Of a stretch of 10,794 nt of DNA, positions 1 to 7,833 are shown one piece after another. Positions within the stretch are counted from its first letter, which is position 1; each line of letters opens with the position of its first letter. Below the pieces are notes generated by a model, which was given only the letters and a program-made list of their open reading frames with translations, made no database searches and was not told the DNA's origin. The position numbers and the translations under genes were made by a program. The DNA comes from Alistipes sp. CAG:514 (GTDB lineage: Bacteria > Bacteroidota > Bacteroidia > Bacteroidales > UBA932), in the NCBI GenBank assembly GCA_000431015.1, contig HF985996.1:45478-56271 (forward strand). The letters are read 5' to 3'.

Positions 1-57
1 AGCGGTTCGGTCGGGGCTGAGATATTAAAGAATTTTATTGAATATGAAGAATTTTAA
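1..57 (+). CDS. hisH: Imidazole glycerol phosphate synthase glutaminase subunit HisH, C-terminal end only
   Basis: Frame 1 is open from the first base to a TAA at 55-57 and encodes SGSVGAEILKNFIEYEEF. This matches the usual end of HisH, where the catalytic 'QFHPEKS' motif is followed by 'G..G..ILKNF'. HisH releases ammonia from glutamine and passes it to HisF. Only 18 residues are visible, so the catalytic Cys-His-Glu triad lies outside the window. The stop falls 14 bases inside hisA, and hisH directly before hisA is the usual order in Bacteroidota his operons. The call rests on the short match plus this position. Confidence 0.8.
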   Translation, partial: SGSVGAEILKNFIEYEEF

Positions 58-757
58 CATAATTCCGGCCATAGACATAATCGGAGGCCGGTGCGTGCGT
101 CTCACGCAGGGAGACTATTCAAGGGAGAAGGTTTACTCTGACGACCCAGTCAGTATGGCGAAGGGATTCGAGCAGGCTGGCGCGACAAGGCTGCATCTTG
201 TGGATCTGGAAGGTGCAAAGGCCGCCTGTCCGAAGAACCTGGATGTGCTAAGGAATATAACCAAAGCGACCGGTCTGAAAGTTGAGTTTGGCGGCGGAGT
301 GAAGTCGGAGGAGTCTTTGAACGCTGTTCTGGATGCCGGGGCTGAATATGTCATCTGCGGAAGCGTGGCCTTTACCGAACCGGACATATTCAAGAAATGG
401 CTTGGCCGCTATGGGGAAAAAATCATCCTTGGGTTGGATTTGAAGAATGGTTTGGTCGCGACGCACGGTTGGAAGGAGACTGTCCCGATGTCAGCCGTGC
501 AGGCTTTGGAGTCTTTTGAAGGACTTGTGCGTCAGGCTATTGTGACCGAGGTTTCGAGGGACGGGATGTTGCAGGGCGTGAATCTTGAGTTTTACGCCGG
601 CCTTCAGCAACAGTTCCCGGACGTGGAGATCATCGTGAGCGGGGGCGTGTCCAATTACGAGGATCTGGAGGAATTGAGAAGATCCGGACTTCGCTCGGCC
701 ATTGTCGGAAAAGCTATTTATGAAGGACGAGTGAAACTTGAGGATTTGTTCAGGTAA
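44..757 (+). CDS. hisA: Phosphoribosylformimino-5-aminoimidazole carboxamide ribotide isomerase HisA
   Basis: HisA performs the Amadori-type isomerisation of ProFAR to PRFAR in histidine synthesis. The 237-residue protein is a (beta/alpha)8 barrel of normal family length. The first catalytic aspartate is D11 in PAIDIIGGRCVRL, and the second is about D132 in LGLDLKNG. The phosphate-binding loops EFGGGV (about 82-87) and VSGGVS (about 198-203) are present. I chose the ATG at 44 because it gives the standard MKNFNIIPAIDI start; a TTG at 38 would add only two residues. The start lies within the end of hisH and the stop is 1 base before hisF, so the three genes are probably translated together. 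No clear Shine-Dalgarno sequence is visible; the start is preceded by an A/T-rich stretch. Confidence 0.96.
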   Translation: MKNFNIIPAIDIIGGRCVRLTQGDYSREKVYSDDPVSMAKGFEQAGATRLHLVDLEGAKAACPKNLDVLRNITKATGLKVEFGGGVKSEESLNAVLDAGAEYVICGSVAFTEPDIFKKWLGRYGEKIILGLDLKNGLVATHGWKETVPMSAVQALESFEGLVRQAIVTEVSRDGMLQGVNLEFYAGLQQQFPDVEIIVSGGVSNYEDLEELRRSGLRSAIVGKAIYEGRVKLEDLFR

Positions 758-758
758 T

Positions 759-1562
759 ATGTTGGCGAAGAGAATTATACCTTGTCTGGACGTGAAGAAG
801 GGACAGGTAGTGAAAGGGATCAATTTCGAGGGCTTGCGTGAGGTGGGTGATCCTGTGGAGATGGGAGCTTTCTACTCTGAGCAGGGGGCTGACGAGCTCG
901 TCTATCTGGACATCAGCGCGTCTTCCGAAGGGCGGAAGACTTTCACTGGTCTGGTTTCCCGGATAGCGGAACGGATTGACATTCCGTTCACTGTGGGTGG
1001 GGGAATATCTTCGTTCGAGGATGCGGCCAGGCTCCTGGATGCCGGGGCTGACAAGATCACGATCAACACGGCGGCTGTGCTTCAGCCGGAGATCATCACC
1101 AGGATCGCTTCCCGCTACGGCTCCCAGTTTGTTGTCGTGGCGACTGACGCGAGGATGGTCGCTTCTGGAACGGCCGCTGAGCCTGTCGAAGCTACATCCC
1201 TGTACGGCAATGCTTACTGGCAGGTGATGACCCACGGCGGAAAAAGGCCGACCGACAAGGAACTATATTCCTGGGCCAAGCAAGTCCAGAACCTCGGCGC
1301 CGGCGAGATCCTCTTTACCTCAATGGATAATGACGGCACCAAGAACGGCTATGCCGTGCAGGCATATTCCCATCTTGCTGAGGAACTTACCATCCCTGTG
1401 ATAGCCTCCGGTGGGGCGGGAAGCGTCGCTGACATCGAGGAAGTCCTGACCACCGGCCGAGCCGATGCCGCCCTCGCCGCAAGCATATTCCATTACGGCG
1501 AAATCTCCATCCCCGATTTGAAAAGAACCCTCCGCACCCACGGAGTGAATGTAAGAATATAA
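759..1562 (+). CDS. hisF: Imidazole glycerol phosphate synthase cyclase subunit HisF
   Basis: HisF uses ammonia from HisH to convert PRFAR into imidazole glycerol phosphate and AICAR, linking histidine and purine synthesis. The 267-residue barrel starts MLAKRIIPCLDV. The catalytic aspartates are at the canonical positions, D11 (CLDV) and D130 (VVATDAR). FTVGGGIS (77-84), GAGEILFTSMDNDGTKNGY (180-198) and ASGGAGS (216-222) are phosphate-binding or conserved barrel motifs. The ATG at 759 follows the hisA stop by 1 base; a TTG at 738 inside hisA is possible but would add residues not typical of the family. The protein is somewhat longer than the usual 250-260 residues. The extra length appears to lie in the loop after D130 (about residues 133-160), where a 14-base dispersed-repeat word is read as AEPVEA. 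Confidence 0.97.
   Translation: MLAKRIIPCLDVKKGQVVKGINFEGLREVGDPVEMGAFYSEQGADELVYLDISASSEGRKTFTGLVSRIAERIDIPFTVGGGISSFEDAARLLDAGADKITINTAAVLQPEIITRIASRYGSQFVVVATDARMVASGTAAEPVEATSLYGNAYWQVMTHGGKRPTDKELYSWAKQVQNLGAGEILFTSMDNDGTKNGYAVQAYSHLAEELTIPVIASGGAGSVADIEEVLTTGRADAALAASIFHYGEISIPDLKRTLRTHGVNVRI
1179..1192 (+). repeat. Copy 1 of dispersed 14-mer GAGCCTGTCGAAGC, inside hisF
   Basis: The word GAGCCTGTCGAAGC is read in frame within hisF as part of AEPVEA. Its exact reverse complement is at 10107-10120 in the sensor-like gene. From general knowledge, words of the form CTTCGACAGGCTCAG/CTGAGCCTGTCGAAG occur as short dispersed, sometimes hairpin-forming repeats in many bacterial genomes. Here GCTTC at 1161-1165 and GAAGC at 1188-1192 could form the base of a small hairpin. 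Two copies in one window suggest but do not prove a repeat family. Confidence 0.5.
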
Positions 1563-1572
1563 AAGGAACTTT

Positions 1573-2181
1573 ATGAATATGATTGATTTTAAGACTCTTA
1601 ATGTCGGCGCGGACGGACTCGTGCCGGCCATCGTCCAGGACCGGAACACCCTTCAGGTTCTGATGCTCGGCTATATGAACGCCGAGGCTCTCGAAAAGAC
1701 CCAGGCAAGCGGTCTGGTGACATTCTTCAGCCGCTCCCGCCAGACCCTATGGACAAAAGGGGAGACCAGCGGCAACTTCCTTCATCTTGTCTCCATTGCG
1801 GTAGACTGCGATTCGGACACCCTTCTTGTCCGCGCGATACCTGACGGACCGGCCTGCCACAAAGGCACGAAGACCTGTTGGGGAGACGCGGTACCGGCAA
1901 GCACGGGCTTCATCCGCGAGCTTGAAAGTGTGATCAAAGGCCGTCACGAGCGGATGCCGGAGAAGTCCTACACCACATCCCTGTTCAAGGCAGGGACTCC
2001 GAGAATGGCACAGAAAGTCGGCGAGGAAGCCGTCGAGACCGTAATCGAGGCCGTGAAAGGGGACGATGAACGTATGATCTACGAGGCCTCGGATTTGGTC
2101 TATCACCTTCTCGTGCTTTTGGTCAGCAAAGGCTACGGCATCGCCGATCTGGAAAAGGAACTTGAGAAGAGGCATAAATAG
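1573..2181 (+). CDS. hisI: Bifunctional phosphoribosyl-AMP cyclohydrolase / phosphoribosyl-ATP pyrophosphatase HisIE
   Basis: This protein catalyses steps 2 and 3 of histidine synthesis: PR-ATP to PR-AMP, then ring opening to ProFAR. The 202 residues hold two domains. The N-terminal HisI part (about 1-108) has LWTKGETSGN (59-68), the metal-binding VDCDSDT (77-83, with D78, C79, D80, D82) and GPACHKGTKTCW (92-103, with C95 and C102). The C-terminal HisE part (about 113-202) is an all-helical MazG-like domain with KVGEEAVETVIEA (148-160) and EASDLVYHL (171-179). The gene starts 10 bases after hisF, with AAAAGGA as a possible ribosome binding site. A second ATG at 1579 is in frame and would also be acceptable. 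It is the last his gene here; the leucine block follows. Confidence 0.96.
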   Translation: MNMIDFKTLNVGADGLVPAIVQDRNTLQVLMLGYMNAEALEKTQASGLVTFFSRSRQTLWTKGETSGNFLHLVSIAVDCDSDTLLVRAIPDGPACHKGTKTCWGDAVPASTGFIRELESVIKGRHERMPEKSYTTSLFKAGTPRMAQKVGEEAVETVIEAVKGDDERMIYEASDLVYHLLVLLVSKGYGIADLEKELEKRHK

Positions 2182-2251
2182 GCCATAATGTTGTTTTTCA
2201 CAAAACAAAAAACGAATTTAGCTATCAGTTAGTGTAATTACCGTTTTTCAG
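2182..2251 (+). other. AT-rich his/leu junction, possible weak promoter
   Basis: This 70-base gap is the largest between genes in the amino acid block and is much more AT-rich than its flanks. TAATGTTG at 2186-2193 is one mismatch from the Bacteroidota -7 consensus TAnnTTTG, and CTTG at 2161-2164 lies 21 bases upstream in the -33 position. A 7-bp A/T-only hairpin (TTGTTTT 2191-2197, AAAACAA 2202-2208) is also present but is too weak to call a terminator. The junction could separate the his and leu units or simply be a spacer in one long transcript. Confidence 0.25.
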
Positions 2252-3751
2252 ATGAGTTCAGACAGAATATTCATTTTTGACACCACTTTGCGTGATGGCG
2301 AGCAGGTGCCTGGGTGCCAGCTCAACACTGTGGAGAAAATCCAGGTGGCAAAGGCTCTTGAAGAGTTGGGAGTAGATGTCATTGAGGCGGGTTTCCCTGT
2401 TTCCAGTCCTGGGGATTTCAATTCGATCGTGGAGATTTCCAAGGCCGTCACCTGGCCGACGATCTGCGCTTTGACACGCGCGGTGGAGAGAGACATCGAT
2501 GTGGCAGCGGAAGCCCTTAAATATGCCAAGCACAAGAGGATACACACAGGGATCGGGACTTCCGACTCCCACATAAGGTACAAGTTCAATTCCACCCGGG
2601 AGGAGATTCTTGAGCGGGCCGTCAGAGCAGTTAAATATGCCAAGAAATATGTCGAGGATGTGGAATTCTACGCTGAGGACGCCGGGCGTACGGACAATGA
2701 GTACCTTGCCAGAGTGGTAGAGGCGGCCATCAGGGCCGGGGCCACGGTCGTGAATATTCCTGACACGACAGGCTACTGTCTCCCTTCCGAGTACGCCGCC
2801 AAGATCAAGTACCTTGTTGACAATGTGGATGGGATTGACAAGGCTGTCATCTCGACCCATTGCCACAACGACCTTGGTATGGCCACCGCCAACACCATGT
2901 CCGGCCTTCTTGCCGGGGCCCGCCAGTGCGAGGTCACCGTCAATGGCGTGGGCGAGCGTGCCGGCAACACGGCCTTGGAGGAGATCGCCATGATCATCAA
3001 GAGCCACAGCGACATCCCTCTCGTGACCAACATCAACACGACCAGGATCACTCCGGTGAGCCGGATGGTCTCGAATCTTATGAATATGCCGGTTCAGGCG
3101 AACAAGGCCATCGTCGGGCGCAACGCCTTCGCGCACTCCTCAGGCATCCATCAGGACGGAGTCCTCAAGAACGTCAGTACCTACGAGATCATCGACCCTA
3201 AGGAAGTTGGGATTGACGACAACGACATCGTGCTTGCCGCCAGAAGCGGCCACGCCGCCCTTAAATACCGTCTGGAGGTTCTTGGAATCAAGATGGAAGG
3301 CCATAAACTTGACGCTTTTTACGATGAGTTCCTCAAACTGGCCGACAAGAAGAAGCAGGTCAGCGACGATGATCTCCTTGTGCTCGCCGGAGCCGACAGG
3401 GCTGAGGACCATCACGTCAAGCTTGAGTACCTCCAGGTGACCAGCGGCAAGGGTCTGAGACCTATCGCAAGTGTCGGCCTTGACATCGCCGGTGAGAAAT
3501 TCGAGGCCGCATCCAGAGGCAACGGCCCGGTTGACGCGGCGATCAACGCCCTCAAGATCATCATCAGGCGTCAGATGGTCATCAAGGAGTTCACCATACA
3601 GAACATCACCAAAGGCTCCGATGATGTGGGCAAGGTTCACATGCAGGTCGAGCATGACGGCCACGTGTATTATGGCTTCGGAGCCGACACCGACATCGTC
3701 ACCGCGTCTGTGGAGGCGTTCATTGACTGCATAAACAAATTCAGGGGATGA
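2252..3751 (+). CDS. leuA: 2-isopropylmalate synthase LeuA
   Basis: LeuA condenses acetyl-CoA with 2-oxoisovalerate to give 2-isopropylmalate, the committed step of leucine synthesis. The 499-residue length is normal for the full bacterial type. The HMGL-like barrel starts with FDTTLRDGEQ (9-18, metal ligand D10), includes EAGFPVSSPGD (45-55), STHCHNDLGMA (201-211, metal ligands H203 and H205) and NGVGERAGNTALEE (231-244, N239). The subdomain and linker follow with SGIHQDGVLK (297-306). The C-terminal LeuA dimer/regulatory domain (about 390-499) is complete and carries RGNGPVDAAINALK (422-435), so leucine feedback inhibition is expected. The closely related citramalate synthase and homocitrate synthase are less likely given the leuCDB neighbours. 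Its stop overlaps the leuC start by four bases (ATGA). Confidence 0.95.
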   Translation: MSSDRIFIFDTTLRDGEQVPGCQLNTVEKIQVAKALEELGVDVIEAGFPVSSPGDFNSIVEISKAVTWPTICALTRAVERDIDVAAEALKYAKHKRIHTGIGTSDSHIRYKFNSTREEILERAVRAVKYAKKYVEDVEFYAEDAGRTDNEYLARVVEAAIRAGATVVNIPDTTGYCLPSEYAAKIKYLVDNVDGIDKAVISTHCHNDLGMATANTMSGLLAGARQCEVTVNGVGERAGNTALEEIAMIIKSHSDIPLVTNINTTRITPVSRMVSNLMNMPVQANKAIVGRNAFAHSSGIHQDGVLKNVSTYEIIDPKEVGIDDNDIVLAARSGHAALKYRLEVLGIKMEGHKLDAFYDEFLKLADKKKQVSDDDLLVLAGADRAEDHHVKLEYLQVTSGKGLRPIASVGLDIAGEKFEAASRGNGPVDAAINALKIIIRRQMVIKEFTIQNITKGSDDVGKVHMQVEHDGHVYYGFGADTDIVTASVEAFIDCINKFRG

Positions 3752-5109
3752 ACACACTTTTCGACAAGATTTGGGACAGTCACATCGTGTCCGTCATCGA
3801 CGGTGGTCCCACTCAGCTCTACATAGACAGGCTTTACTGTCACGAAGTGACCAGTCCTCAAGCCTTCGAGGGCATAAGGAAGCGTGGCTGCGGTATTCTG
3901 CGCCCGGAGAGAATAATATGTATGCCTGACCACGACATCCCGACGGAAGGGACTGCTTTCGCGGATGATGTATGCCGTCGTCAGGTGGAGACTTTGGAAC
4001 GGAACGCGGCTGAATTCGGTCTGGTCCATTATCCGATGATGAGTCCGGACAACGGTATTGTCCACGTTGTCGGCCTGGAGAAAGGACTTTCGTTGCCTGG
4101 AATGACGATTGTCTGTGGTGATTCTCACACATCCACTCACGGCGCCGTCGGAGCTGTCGCTTTCGGGATAGGCACGAGCGAGGTCGAGATGGTACTTGCC
4201 ACCCAGTGCATCCTTCAGCAGAAACCGCGCTCGATGAGGATAAGGGTAGAGGGAGAACTCGGTAAAGGCGCGAGCGCCAAGGATGTGGCCCTCTATCTTA
4301 TGATGAGGTTGACTACTTCAGGTGCCACCGGGTACTTTATTGAATATGCCGGCTCGGCAATCCGCGGCCTCTCGATGGAAGGCCGTCTGACACTTTGCAA
4401 CCTGTCGATCGAGATGGGAGCCCGCGGAGGTTTCGTGGCCCCAGACGAGACCACTTTCGCCTATCTCAAAGGCCGTGAGTTCTCTCCTAAGGGGAAAGAC
4501 TGGGACAAGGCGGTTGAATATTGGAGTACCCTACGCAGCGGAGAAGATGCTGTCTTTGACAAGGAATATGTGTTCGATGCCGCTGACATCAGCCCTATGA
4601 TCACTTACGGAACGAATCCGGGCATGGGTATGCCGGTTGACGGTACCATCCCGTCTGACACGGCTCAGCGTGCGTTGGACTATATGGGCTTCTCCGCCGG
4701 AGAAAGGCTTCTTGGGCACAAGATCGATTATGTGTTTCTCGGAGCCTGCACCAACGGCAGGATTGAGGACTTCCGTGCCTTCGCCTCGGTCGTTAAAGGC
4801 CGCGGAAAGGCTGACGGAGTCACGGCCTGGCTCGTGCCTGGTTCGTGGGCCGTCAGACGTCAGATTGAGGAAGAAGGACTTGACAGGATTCTTGCGGATG
4901 CCGGATTCGAGATCCGCCAGCCTGGCTGTTCGGCCTGTCTTGCGATGAATGCGGACAAGATCCCGGCCGGAAAATATGCCGTTTCCACAAGCAACCGTAA
5001 TTTCGAGGGACGTCAGGGCCCGGGCGCACGGACGATGCTTGCAAGTCCTTTGACTGCCGCCGCCGCGGCGGTGACAGGATGTATCACTGATCCAAGAGAA
5101 TTGTTATGA
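3748..5109 (+). CDS. leuC: 3-isopropylmalate dehydratase large subunit LeuC
   Basis: LeuC, with LeuD, isomerises 2-isopropylmalate to 3-isopropylmalate through a dehydration/rehydration at a [4Fe-4S] cluster. The 453-residue protein begins TLFDKIWDSH (3-12) and has LYIDR (24-28), HEVTSPQAFEG (32-42), CGDSHTSTHGAVGAVAFGIG (123-142) and SNRNFEGRQGPGARTM (415-430). The cluster cysteines are C334 in GACTNGR and C394/C397 in QPGCSACLAMN; all three are present. This is the bacterial-type large subunit of normal length. The start overlaps the leuA stop and the stop overlaps the leuD start, both as ATGA, which suggests translational coupling and balanced amounts of the two subunits. Confidence 0.97.
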   Translation: MNTLFDKIWDSHIVSVIDGGPTQLYIDRLYCHEVTSPQAFEGIRKRGCGILRPERIICMPDHDIPTEGTAFADDVCRRQVETLERNAAEFGLVHYPMMSPDNGIVHVVGLEKGLSLPGMTIVCGDSHTSTHGAVGAVAFGIGTSEVEMVLATQCILQQKPRSMRIRVEGELGKGASAKDVALYLMMRLTTSGATGYFIEYAGSAIRGLSMEGRLTLCNLSIEMGARGGFVAPDETTFAYLKGREFSPKGKDWDKAVEYWSTLRSGEDAVFDKEYVFDAADISPMITYGTNPGMGMPVDGTIPSDTAQRALDYMGFSAGERLLGHKIDYVFLGACTNGRIEDFRAFASVVKGRGKADGVTAWLVPGSWAVRRQIEEEGLDRILADAGFEIRQPGCSACLAMNADKIPAGKYAVSTSNRNFEGRQGPGARTMLASPLTAAAAAVTGCITDPRELL

Positions 5110-5714
5110 AACAGAAATTCAACATAATAGAGAGTGGCTGCATTCCTCTTCCGATAGAGAATGTGGACACTGACCAGATCATTCCGGCCCGTTTTCTCAA
5201 GGCTACGACAAGGGATGAGAAGTTCTTCGGAGAAAACCTTTTCCGTGACTGGAGGTACGCTCCGGACGGAAGCATGATAAAGGACTTCGTGCTAAATGAT
5301 CCTCGTTACAGCGGGTCCATCCTCGTGGCCGGAGCCAACTTTGGATCCGGATCAAGCCGCGAGCACGCCGCGTGGGCTATCGCCGGCTACGGATTCAGAG
5401 CTGTCGTGTCAAGCTCGTTCGCTGACATCCACCGCAACAATGAACTCAACAGCTTCGTGCTGCCGGTCCAGGTCAGTCCGGATTTCCTTAAAAAGATTTT
5501 CTCCGCGATCTCGGCCGATCCCGCAGTGAGACTTCGCATAGACCTCCCGTCTCAGGAAGTGACCCTTTTGTCTGACGGAAGTTCAGAGCGTTTCGAGATA
5601 AGTGCCTACAAGAAGTACTGTTTTGAGAACGCTCTTGATGACATAGATTATCTGCTTGAACATAAAGACAAGATTGAAGAATATGAAACTGAACATAGCA
5701 AAATTGCCCGGTGA
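5106..5714 (+). CDS. leuD: 3-isopropylmalate dehydratase small subunit LeuD
   Basis: LeuD is the swivel-domain partner of LeuC and supplies substrate-recognition residues. The 202-residue length is typical of the bacterial form. Visible motifs are PIENVDTDQIIPARFLK (16-32), NLFRDWRY (44-51) and ANFGSGSSREHAAWAI (77-92), followed by SSSFADIHRNNELNSF, conserved in the family. The C-terminal ending DDIDYLLEHKDKIEEYE is followed by a tail, TEHSKIAR, that is read from sequence also coding for the start of leuB. The gene overlaps leuC by four bases and leuB by 32 bases. Confidence 0.97.
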   Translation: MKQKFNIIESGCIPLPIENVDTDQIIPARFLKATTRDEKFFGENLFRDWRYAPDGSMIKDFVLNDPRYSGSILVAGANFGSGSSREHAAWAIAGYGFRAVVSSSFADIHRNNELNSFVLPVQVSPDFLKKIFSAISADPAVRLRIDLPSQEVTLLSDGSSERFEISAYKKYCFENALDDIDYLLEHKDKIEEYETEHSKIAR

Positions 5715-6756
5715 CGGTGTCGGCCCGGAAGTGGTGGAACAGGCCGTGAAGGCCATTGACGCTGTCTGCCGGCGTTTCGGGCACGAGGCCAAGTACCGAT
5801 CAGCTCTTGTCGGTGCCTGCGCGATAGACGCTTGCGGCTCCGCCTTCCCTGAGGAGACCCTGAAAGTGTGCCTTGACAGTGACGCGGTTCTGTTCGGGGC
5901 CGTCGGGGATCCGAAATATGACAACGATCCCACGGCCAAGGTACGTCCCGAGCAAGGCCTCCTTGCGATGAGGCGTGAACTTGGACTTTATGCCAACATC
6001 AGGCCGGTGGAGACCTTCCCGAGTTTGCTGGATCGTTCACCGCTCAGGCCGGAGATCGCCTCAGGCGCGGATTTCGTCTGCGTCAGGGAACTCACGGGCG
6101 GTATGTATTTCGGAGAGAAAGGCCGTTTGGACGGCGGCGACACAGCGTACGACACCAACATCTACCACCGCTATGAGGTTGAGCGGATCCTGCGTAAGGC
6201 ATATTCATTGGCGATGCTTCGCCGTAAGCATCTGACAGTGGTGGACAAGGCGAATGTGCTGGAGTCTTCGAGGCTCTGGAGGCAGGTGGCCCAAGAGATG
6301 GCTCCTGAATATCCAGAAGTTCAGACTGACTATATGTACGTTGACAACGCTGCCATGAAACTGATCACCGGCCCGCGCTTCTTCGATGTACTCGTCACCG
6401 AGAACACTTTCGGGGACATCCTGACCGATGAGGCCAGCTGCATCTCCGGTTCGATGGGACTGCTCGCGTCGGCATCGCTTGGAGAACATACCGGTGTCTA
6501 TGAACCGATCCACGGCTCCTATCCCCAGGCCGCGGGACGTGATGTGGCCAATCCCCTTGCCACAATCCTTTCAGCCGCGATGATGTTTGAGTACGCTTTC
6601 GGGCTGAAGCGCGAGGGCGCGGCGATCCGCAAAGCTGTCGGTGAGAGCATTGACCGTGGTTTCGTCACCGAGGACCTGGCTTCCTTCGGAGCGCGTCCTT
6701 TGGGTACGTCAGAGGTGGGTGACAAGGTCGCTGAATTAATAGAGAATAATAATTAA
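5683..6756 (+). CDS. leuB: 3-isopropylmalate dehydrogenase LeuB
   Basis: LeuB oxidises and decarboxylates 3-isopropylmalate to 2-oxoisocaproate using NAD+. The 357-residue protein begins MKLNIAKLPGDGVGPEVV, the standard family start, so I chose the ATG at 5683 rather than an upstream TTG at 5656. Further motifs are FGAVGDPKYD (71-80), LGLYANIRPV (100-109), VRELTGGMYFGEK (134-146, R135 and Y142), VDKANVLESSRLW (187-199, K189), YVDNAAMKL (219-227, D221) and the metal-binding GDILTDEAS (244-252, D245 and D249). GSYPQAAGRDVANPLA is the NAD-binding stretch. The start lies 32 bases inside leuD. The gene ends in AATAATAATTAA, an A/T-rich run just before the next start. Confidence 0.97.
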   Translation: MKLNIAKLPGDGVGPEVVEQAVKAIDAVCRRFGHEAKYRSALVGACAIDACGSAFPEETLKVCLDSDAVLFGAVGDPKYDNDPTAKVRPEQGLLAMRRELGLYANIRPVETFPSLLDRSPLRPEIASGADFVCVRELTGGMYFGEKGRLDGGDTAYDTNIYHRYEVERILRKAYSLAMLRRKHLTVVDKANVLESSRLWRQVAQEMAPEYPEVQTDYMYVDNAAMKLITGPRFFDVLVTENTFGDILTDEASCISGSMGLLASASLGEHTGVYEPIHGSYPQAAGRDVANPLATILSAAMMFEYAFGLKREGAAIRKAVGESIDRGFVTEDLASFGARPLGTSEVGDKVAELIENNN

Positions 6757-6765
6757 CGAATTGAT

Positions 6766-7803
6766 ATGAACGAACTTGACTGGGGGAGCCTTGGCTTCCG
6801 TTACAGAAAGACAAATGCCATTGTCTTCAGCCTCTACCGCGACGGGCAATGGTCTGAACCCCAACTTACCGACGATTTCGATTTCCATTTCAACGCTTTC
6901 GCCGGGGTGTTCCACTATGGTAATTCCTGCTTTGAGGGGCTTAAGGCTTTCCGTGGCAGGGACGGAAAGGTCCGCCTTTTCAGGCCGGACGAGAACGCCA
7001 GGCGTCTCCGGCGCAGTGCCGACCGTCTTTCGATGGCCGCTCCTTCCGAGGAACTGTTCCTGAAAATGTGCGAGATGTGTGTGAAAGCCAATCTGGATTT
7101 TCTCCCTCCGTACGGACATAACGCGTCCATGTACCTGCGTCCTGTGCTCGAAGGCATTGACCCGCAGCTGAGCATCTGCTCCTCAAGCGAGGTTCTGTTT
7201 TCGGTTATGTGTGCTCCTGTCAGCACGTATGCCAAGGCTGGGGTGCTTACGCCGGTGACCGCTGTCATCTCGCGTGACTACGATAGGGCCGCTCCTGACG
7301 GTACCGGCTCCTACAAGATAGGCGCGAACTACGCGATGTCTCTTTATCCTTACAATCTGGCTCATTCTCAGGGTTATACAGAACTGCTATTTCTTGATCC
7401 CGCCACCAAGACGAGGATTGATGAGTTCGGGTCTTCCAACTTCATCGGCATCAAGGGCGACACCTATGTGACCCCGTTATCCGGCAGTGTGCTGCCTTCC
7501 ATTACGAACAAGTCTCTCCGCACAATTGCCGAGGATTTCGGAATGAAGGTGGAGATGAGGCCGATTCCGGTCGAGGAACTTGCCGAGTTCGATGAGGTCG
7601 ACGCCTGCGGCACGGCGGTGGTGATCACCCCCATCCGCTCTATCGACGACAAGCCTCTTCTGGAGGGCTCCGAGGTTTCACGCACCTATGTAATGCCTTC
7701 CGGAACGGAGTGTGGTAGAAAAAGCCGCGCCCTTTATGACCGCATCCGTGGCATCCAGGACGGCATAGAGGAGGATCCGCACGGTTGGTGCGTTGAGGTA
7801 TAG
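6766..7803 (+). CDS. ilvE: Branched-chain amino acid aminotransferase (PLP fold type IV)
   Basis: The enzyme transfers the amino group of glutamate to 2-oxoisocaproate and the other branched-chain 2-oxo acids, completing leucine (and isoleucine/valine) synthesis; the reaction is reversible. The 345-residue length fits the BCAT group with the longer N-terminus. Visible motifs are FHYGNSCFEGLKAFRGRDG (49-67), MYLRPVLEG (122-130), the PLP-binding lysine K184 in TGSYKIGANYA, the conserved IDEFGSSNFIGI (218-229, E220) and GTAVVITPIRSI (282-293). It starts 9 bases after leuB and is the last gene of the leucine block. D-amino acid transaminase and aminodeoxychorismate lyase share the fold but lack this length and motif set. 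No further gene follows in the same unit. Confidence 0.94.
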   Translation: MNELDWGSLGFRYRKTNAIVFSLYRDGQWSEPQLTDDFDFHFNAFAGVFHYGNSCFEGLKAFRGRDGKVRLFRPDENARRLRRSADRLSMAAPSEELFLKMCEMCVKANLDFLPPYGHNASMYLRPVLEGIDPQLSICSSSEVLFSVMCAPVSTYAKAGVLTPVTAVISRDYDRAAPDGTGSYKIGANYAMSLYPYNLAHSQGYTELLFLDPATKTRIDEFGSSNFIGIKGDTYVTPLSGSVLPSITNKSLRTIAEDFGMKVEMRPIPVEELAEFDEVDACGTAVVITPIRSIDDKPLLEGSEVSRTYVMPSGTECGRKSRALYDRIRGIQDGIEEDPHGWCVEV

Positions 7804-7833
7804 CCGGTCGCTGGACTTGCCGAAGCGCCGACA

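Noticed and set aside
2191..2208. Hairpin TTGTTTT/AAAACAA as a his operon terminator
   Set aside because: The stem is only 7 bp with a single G-C-type pair and no following T-run; too weak.
2188..2232. A 14-codon open frame (MLFFTKQKTNLAIS) before leuA as a possible leucine leader peptide
   Set aside because: It has only two leucines, no run of leucine codons and no alternative terminator/antiterminator hairpins, so attenuation is not supported.
2258..3136. Long minus-strand open frame (292 codons) opposite leuA
   Set aside because: It lies wholly within a well-supported leuA and its translation shows no recognisable domain; a by-product of GC-rich codon use.
3757..3767. TTTTCGACAAG near the leuC start as a repeat copy
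   Set aside because: It encodes the conserved LeuC residues LFDK, so protein conservation explains it.
7813..7826. GGACTTGCCGAAGC as a third copy of the dispersed 14-mer
   Set aside because: Only 10 of 14 bases match, too few to separate from chance.
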